A stretch of DNA of 43,698 bases from Candidatus Giovannonibacteria bacterium RIFCSPLOWO2_02_FULL_43_54. GTDB taxonomy: Bacteria; Patescibacteriota; Minisyncoccia; UBA11713; 2-01-FULL-45-33. Of this stretch, positions 39,577 through 43,698 are shown piece after piece. Position numbers and translations under genes: made by a program. Under the pieces are notes generated by a model. That model was not told the origin of the DNA. It worked only from the letters and a program-made list of their open reading frames with translations, and ran no database searches. Position 1 is the stretch's first letter. Each line of letters begins with the position of its first letter. Where the stretch lies: the NCBI GenBank assembly GCA_001778875.1, contig MFIK01000010.1, positions 4,936 to 48,633 on the forward strand. The letters run 5' to 3'.

Positions 39577-40506
39577 ATGATAAATAATGTTTTGATTTTT
39601 GTCGCGGCGTTTCTGTTGGTTATTAAAGGGGCGTTGCTGGCCACAAAATATGCGGAAAGACTCGCGGAAAATTTTCATTTATCGAAATATACCGTTGGTT
39701 TTATTATTGTTGCCATTATATCTATACTTCCGGAGACATTTATATCCATTAACGCGGCAATCGAAGGAATACCGGCGTTTGGGCTTGGGATGCTTTTCGG
39801 CTCAAACATCGCCGACCTAACTTTGGTTTTTGCGGTAATCATTTTGACGGCCGGCCGGAGCCTTAAAGTTGAGAGTAATGTGTTGAAAAACCGTGCTTAT
39901 TCATTCCTTCTTCTTTTGCCGCTTGTCTTGGGTTTGGACGGGCATTTTTCCCGTCCGGAAGGAATGGTGCTTATTATTGCCGGAGCGATATTTTATTATA
40001 TAACCCTGAAGGACGGTACTGATGGATCGCCTTATTTGCACAATGGGGAAGGACGTATTAAAAATTTTTTAATGCTGCTTTTGAGTATGGCGATACTGCT
40101 CGTCGGCGCGCACTTTACAGTAACTTCGGCAACCGCAATTGCCGGTTATCTGGGAATAAGCCCGATTCTCATCGGAATGCTTGTTGTCGGACTGGGCACC
40201 ACAATGCCGGAACTTTTCTTTTCTTTGAGATCCGTAAAAAAAGATGACGACTCGCTAGCGATAGGGGATATTCTCGGTACGGTACTTGCGGACGCTACCG
40301 TCGTGGTTGGCGTTCTGGCTTTGATCAGCCCGTTCGCGTTCCCGCAGAAAATAATCTATATAACTGGCGCGTTTATGGTTGCGGCTTCATTCATTCTATT
40401 TCACGTTATGCGCTCCGGCAGGACAATCTCAAAAAAAGAAGCGTATTTTCTTTTTTTCTTTTGGCTGATGTTCGTTTTAGCAGAGTTGATGGCGATGAGA
40501 GGCTAG
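39577..40506 (+). CDS. Sodium/calcium exchanger family (CaCA) membrane protein
   Basis: 309 aa with about ten membrane helices and two inverted alpha repeats: ISILPETFISINAAIEG with GMLFGSNIAD (about 48-80) and GLGTTMPELFFSLRSV with AIGDILGTVLADA (about 205-245). The Pro-Glu pairs in each repeat are the ion-binding residues of the family. Ion specificity cannot be read from the sequence. ATG 39577 is exactly 6 nt after TATAAT (39565-39570), so a leaderless start is preferred to 39541. Its stop overlaps the convergent cysS stop by 4 bp. Confidence 0.9.
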   Translation: MINNVLIFVAAFLLVIKGALLATKYAERLAENFHLSKYTVGFIIVAIISILPETFISINAAIEGIPAFGLGMLFGSNIADLTLVFAVIILTAGRSLKVESNVLKNRAYSFLLLLPLVLGLDGHFSRPEGMVLIIAGAIFYYITLKDGTDGSPYLHNGEGRIKNFLMLLLSMAILLVGAHFTVTSATAIAGYLGISPILIGMLVVGLGTTMPELFFSLRSVKKDDDSLAIGDILGTVLADATVVVGVLALISPFAFPQKIIYITGAFMVAASFILFHVMRSGRTISKKEAYFLFFFWLMFVLAELMAMRG

Positions 40507-41990
40507 GCGTGGTGTTTTAACAACGGACCTCCATGCGCGTCCTGGATCTCCCAGCCAAGATCATAGATTTTTTGGCGCAGAAAGTCGGCAACGGCAAAAT
40601 CATGTAATTTTCTGGCGGTCTCCCGCTCTTTTAGAAGCCGTAAAATATCCTCGCCGGGTTTTTTCGGCTCGCGGCGGACATCGGCAAGTCCAAACCCAAA
40701 CATGCGATCGAACTCCAAAATAAGCCCCAAAACCTCACTTGCGGCGTATTTTTGACTATTTTTATTGTATTCGTTTATGATCACCCAGACTCGCGCCAGA
40801 GCTTTCGGCGTATCAAGGTCATTTAAAAAAGCTTCTTTCGCCTCGCTTGCAAATTTTGCAAGGACACACATATTTTTTTTATCTTGCAAAACTTGTGTCC
40901 TTGGCTCATTAAGCTTTTTTAAATTCAAAACGAAATCTTTAAGGCGTTCCAAAGAATTCTGTGCGAATTTTAACGACTCCAAGGTAAAGTTGAGTTGTGT
41001 GCGGTAATGCGCGCCAAGCACTAGATATCGAAAGGCAAGTGGGTCGAAATTTTTATTTTCAAGGTCGCGCAACGTAAAAACATTTCCTAGAGATTTCGAC
41101 ATCTTTTTCCCGTCCACCAATAAATGCTCGCCCTCAATAAAATATTTTACGAATCTTTTTTTTGTGGCACCCTCCGACTGCGCTATTTCATTTTCATGAT
41201 GCGGAAAAAGCAGATCGATGCCTCCGGCATGGATATCAAAGCCCTCTCCCAAATATTTCATACTCATCGCGGAGCACTCAATATGCCACCCAGGGCGCCC
41301 TTCGCCCCACGGAGATGGCCATGACGGTTCGCTGTCCCCGCCTGCAACGCTATGCCAGCCCGCATCGCTACGCGAAGCGTTGCTGGCGGGCGTAGCATTG
41401 CGGGCAGGTTTTTTTGCTTTCCACAAAACAAAATCTTCCGCACTTCCTTTTTCGTATTCGTCGGAATCGGTTCTGCGGAAGTCCGATCCGCCTTTGGCGA
41501 GATCCGACTTCCGAAGCCGTGAAAGCCGGCCATACTTTTTGAATTTAGAAACATCAAAATAAACCGACCCGTCGGAGCGATAAGCAAGCTTATTTTTTAT
41601 CAGTGTTTTTATCACGCCTATCATTTCCTTAATATGGTCCGTCGCTTTCGGATATTTCCACGCGGGTTCGATATTTAATTTTTTAATATCGTTATAAAAC
41701 GCCGCCTCATAAGGTTTCGTAAATTCAAAAATACTTTTTTGGGCCTCTCGCGCATTTTTGATTATCTTATCTTCGACATCGGTTATATTTATCACGTGCT
41801 TTACTTTATATCCTGCGGATTCCAGCGTGCGGCGCAATACATCTTCAAAAATATAAGTCCGCAAATTTCCGATATGCGCGTAATTATAAACCGTCGGTCC
41901 GCAAGTATATAAACCGACTTGCCCTTTTTTAGTCGGCTTAAAAATCTCCTTTTTGCGCGTTAAAAAATTGTAGAGCTTAATCGTAGCCAT
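40503..41990 (-). CDS. cysS: Cysteinyl-tRNA synthetase with two in-frame palindromic insertions
   Basis: 495 aa class I synthetase. CGPTVYNYAHIGNLR (30-44; HIGN 39-42), zinc-site WHIECSAMS, HAGGIDLLFPHHENEIAQSE and KMSKSLGN are intact. Between FVLWKAKKP and EPSWPSPWGEGRPGWHIEC, where these blocks usually adjoin, about 25 residues (about 195-219, ARNATPASNASRSDAGWHSVAGGD) are encoded by a 73-bp repeat that also occurs at 32435. A second insertion (about 363-379, QVLQDKKNMCVLAKFA) lies in the helical region after KKLNE and matches the recR element. The frame is open throughout, so the enzyme presumably tolerates both. Confidence 0.96.
   Translation of the reverse strand: MATIKLYNFLTRKKEIFKPTKKGQVGLYTCGPTVYNYAHIGNLRTYIFEDVLRRTLESAGYKVKHVINITDVEDKIIKNAREAQKSIFEFTKPYEAAFYNDIKKLNIEPAWKYPKATDHIKEMIGVIKTLIKNKLAYRSDGSVYFDVSKFKKYGRLSRLRKSDLAKGGSDFRRTDSDEYEKGSAEDFVLWKAKKPARNATPASNASRSDAGWHSVAGGDSEPSWPSPWGEGRPGWHIECSAMSMKYLGEGFDIHAGGIDLLFPHHENEIAQSEGATKKRFVKYFIEGEHLLVDGKKMSKSLGNVFTLRDLENKNFDPLAFRYLVLGAHYRTQLNFTLESLKFAQNSLERLKDFVLNLKKLNEPRTQVLQDKKNMCVLAKFASEAKEAFLNDLDTPKALARVWVIINEYNKNSQKYAASEVLGLILEFDRMFGFGLADVRREPKKPGEDILRLLKERETARKLHDFAVADFLRQKIYDLGWEIQDAHGGPLLKHHA
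40854..40902. repeat. Palindromic element inside cysS (family shared with recR)
   Basis: TTTTGCAAG (40854-40862)/CTTGCAAAA (40883-40891) and AAGGACACA (40860-40868)/TGTGTCCTT (40894-40902): two perfect 9-bp pairs whose arms overlap, so they cannot nest and would form alternative or pseudoknot-like folds. Confidence 0.78.
41334..41406. repeat. 73-bp palindromic repeat inside cysS
   Basis: Same sequence as 32435-32507 with two changes (A/G and T/C in the left half). Lies in frame; its length is not a multiple of three, so the inserted unit or the target duplication must differ slightly from these limits. Confidence 0.92.
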
Positions 41991-42017
41991 TTTGCTAATT
42001 ATGCCACAATTTCGGGC

Positions 42018-42932
42018 TTAAAACCACTTTCGGTGCTTGAAAAAGAGAAGCATGCCTAAGATGGCGGCGATGATGACGGCGAGAATGGCGATAAAATCAT
42101 ATGGCCGGCCGTAGAATTCATCGGGTGCTATGGCCATTGAAAAGATCGAGGCCGTGAGAGTTAATGGAAACGTGACAAAAGCCATCAGCGTAAGGCGTTT
42201 CATAATTTCATTGGAACGCATTGATAGGAAAGAAATGTTCGTGTCATAAAGCGTTTCTATGGTCTCTTTGTGATTTTCCAGCATATTCCAAACCTTTGAA
42301 TATTCGCCGACGATGTCTTTTAAGTAAGGTTCCATGTCCTTGCCGAAAAAATTAAGTCCGTGGGAGGCAAGCGATGTCACTACCGTTTCGTGTGGTTTTA
42401 TCGCCCTTCTGAAATTCAGAATGTCCCGTCTCAAGAAAAATATTTCTTGGATCGTCGCCTCATCTTCTCTCGCCGCGAGCCTGTCGTCTACCGAGTCTAT
42501 CTTTAATTTAATATGATCAAGCTCCCGCAAAGCAAAATCATAAAGACGAGTAAGCATCTGATAAAACACCATGCTGACACCGCCCGAAAACAGACGGGCC
42601 AATTCATCCTTGTCCGATTCCAATTCGTTAAAAAATTCCGTGAGTGCCCCCTTCTCATCGTACCTAACGGTTATCAAAAAATCCTCGCCGATAATGAAAT
42701 CAATCTCGGAACCGAGGCTCGTTCTTTTTTCATGGTTAAAAACGGGGAAGTGGAGAATTAGATACAGGAAATTCTGAAATTTATCGACTTTGGGCCGCAA
42801 CGACGGGTGTGTCAGCTCCTCGGCGACTACCGGGTGAATGTCGTAATTTTCCACCAAGCGGTCTAATTCTTCCCAAGTAGGCTTATCCGCGTATATCCAG
42901 CGCTTATCATGCCATTTTAATTCTTTTATCAT
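42018..42932 (-). CDS. CorA-like cation transporter with altered GMN motif
   Basis: 304 aa: acidic cytoplasmic domain, long stalk helix (LDHIKLKIDSVDDRLAAREDEATIQEIFFLRRDILNFRRAIKP in three parts), VWNMLENHKETIETLYDTN, and two C-terminal membrane helices. This is the 2-TM CorA layout. Where the family has Y/F-GMN at the end of the first membrane helix this protein reads SIFSMAIAPDEF, so Gly and Asn are replaced. Mg transport is therefore uncertain; another divalent ion or an altered channel is possible. The start lacks a Shine-Dalgarno. Confidence 0.85.
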   Translation of the reverse strand: MIKELKWHDKRWIYADKPTWEELDRLVENYDIHPVVAEELTHPSLRPKVDKFQNFLYLILHFPVFNHEKRTSLGSEIDFIIGEDFLITVRYDEKGALTEFFNELESDKDELARLFSGGVSMVFYQMLTRLYDFALRELDHIKLKIDSVDDRLAAREDEATIQEIFFLRRDILNFRRAIKPHETVVTSLASHGLNFFGKDMEPYLKDIVGEYSKVWNMLENHKETIETLYDTNISFLSMRSNEIMKRLTLMAFVTFPLTLTASIFSMAIAPDEFYGRPYDFIAILAVIIAAILGMLLFFKHRKWF

Positions 42933-42977
42933 ATATATGTATTGTAATATAAAAAGTAATTTGGGATAATAGAGTAC

Positions 42978-43698
42978 ATGTGGAATTGGAAAAAGCTCGG
43001 ATTGTTTATCGGAGCCACCGCGTTGCTCGGTGCGGTTTTTTTCGTCGGATTATACACAGGTCTGCGGCTTCCTGCGGAAAATAAAATATCCAAGGTGCTC
43101 TCGCAAAATCCTCCGGCACCGCTTCCGGACGAAGTTGACTTTGCCGCCTTCTGGCAGGCGTGGTCAATCGCCGAGCAAAAATTCGTAGATATCGATAAGA
43201 TAGAAAGGCAGGATATGGTCTATGGTGCCATTTCAGGATTGCTAAAGTCCATGGACGATCCATACACAGTATTTTTCACGCCAGAAGATAACAAGGCATT
43301 CCAGGAAGAGATCAAAGGAGAATTTCAGGGAGTTGGGATGGAAGTCGGCATAAGAAAAGAAATTCTAACAGTTATCGCGCCGCTGAAAGGATCGCCGGCG
43401 GAGCGCGCCGGAATCCGCGCTGGAGATAAGATATTAAAGATAGATGATAAATCTTCTGCAGACCTTACGCTGGAAGAAGCGGTAAGGACGATACGCGGAG
43501 AGAAGGGAACAAAAGTAAAACTTGTAATTATCAGGAACGGCGAAGACGACAGCAGGACTTTCGAGATCGAACGCGCGGTCATAAATATTCCGGTACTCGA
43601 CACGGATAACAACGCATCGTCCAAGATCTCCAAAGAAAACGGGAAACCGGTCGAAGAAACGGATGCCGAAAAAAACGGGATATTCGTCATTAAATTAT
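42978..43698 (+). CDS. S41 C-terminal processing peptidase (partial, runs off the right edge)
   Basis: 240 codons to the window end. N-terminal membrane helix (about 7-25, LGLFIGATALLGAVFFVGLYTG), then DPYTVFFTPEDNKAFQEEIKGEF, typical of CtpA/CtpB, and a PDZ domain (GVGMEVGIRKEILTVIAPLKG, AGIRAGDKILKIDD, VRTIRGEKGTKVKL). The Ser-Lys catalytic part lies beyond the edge. GATAAT (42965-42970) is 7 nt before the ATG, so leaderless initiation is likely. It would degrade or process envelope proteins. Confidence 0.9.
   Translation, partial: MWNWKKLGLFIGATALLGAVFFVGLYTGLRLPAENKISKVLSQNPPAPLPDEVDFAAFWQAWSIAEQKFVDIDKIERQDMVYGAISGLLKSMDDPYTVFFTPEDNKAFQEEIKGEFQGVGMEVGIRKEILTVIAPLKGSPAERAGIRAGDKILKIDDKSSADLTLEEAVRTIRGEKGTKVKLVIIRNGEDDSRTFEIERAVINIPVLDTDNNASSKISKENGKPVEETDAEKNGIFVIKL

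Overview
The window reads as a chromosomal piece of a Candidate Phyla Radiation (Patescibacteria, probably Parcubacteria-like) bacterium. The reasons are tightly packed single-copy housekeeping genes, many gene starts without a Shine-Dalgarno sequence but with a -10 hexamer 6-7 nt before the ATG, a REP-type tyrosine transposase, and short palindromic repeats lying inside essential genes. TGA is a stop codon throughout, which argues against the recoded Gracilibacteria/Absconditabacteria. The lineage is inferred, not proven.

Layout. 1-2948: end of an unidentified gene, a TreT-like glycosyltransferase and a secreted subtilase. 2951-11781: a short hypothetical gene, a Nudix gene with an apparent frameshift, then an NAD salvage block: nadD, a plant-type PRPP synthetase, pncA-pncB, an operon nadE-nrtR-acetyltransferase, and NAD kinase. 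Two identical-architecture 19-bp palindromes (TAGTGT-N7-ACACTA) overlie the pncA and the nadE/NAD kinase promoters and are the obvious NrtR operators. 11824-15518: a GT-C glycosyltransferase, RseP and a RAYT transposase between palindromes. 15640-22813: proS, the shape operon mreB-mreC-mreD-mrdA, greA, lysS and a 58-aa membrane peptide. 22896-27638: a short dcw cluster (mraZ, rsmH, ftsL-like, ftsI, murF) behind a sigma70-type promoter and MraZ boxes. 27657-28468: a TrmB-like regulator and terminator.

28500-31955 is the strange part. A near-consensus promoter (28896-28924) with a palindromic operator upstream faces a ~3 kb, plus-strand-only region. It carries four 62-74-bp imperfect inverted repeats whose 12-base ends are conserved (CTTCCATCAAAG ... 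TTTTGAYGGGAG) but whose middles differ while staying self-complementary. Between them lie variable-length units holding small unrecognised genes with strong ribosome binding sites and dense hairpin-rich non-coding DNA. The layout resembles an integron cassette array, but without canonical attC boxes or a visible integrase. The leader also shows a set of mutually exclusive pairings around the first ribosome binding site. This is the best candidate for an undescribed system.

31956-43698: a hypothetical gene, tRNA-Glu(CTC), rmuC, an M13 peptidase, rplU, recR, dnaB, a cation exchanger, cysS, a CorA-like transporter and the start of an S41 protease. cysS carries a 73-bp palindromic repeat in frame, of which a second copy lies in the intergenic DNA beside the tRNA; cysS and recR share a second in-frame palindrome family.
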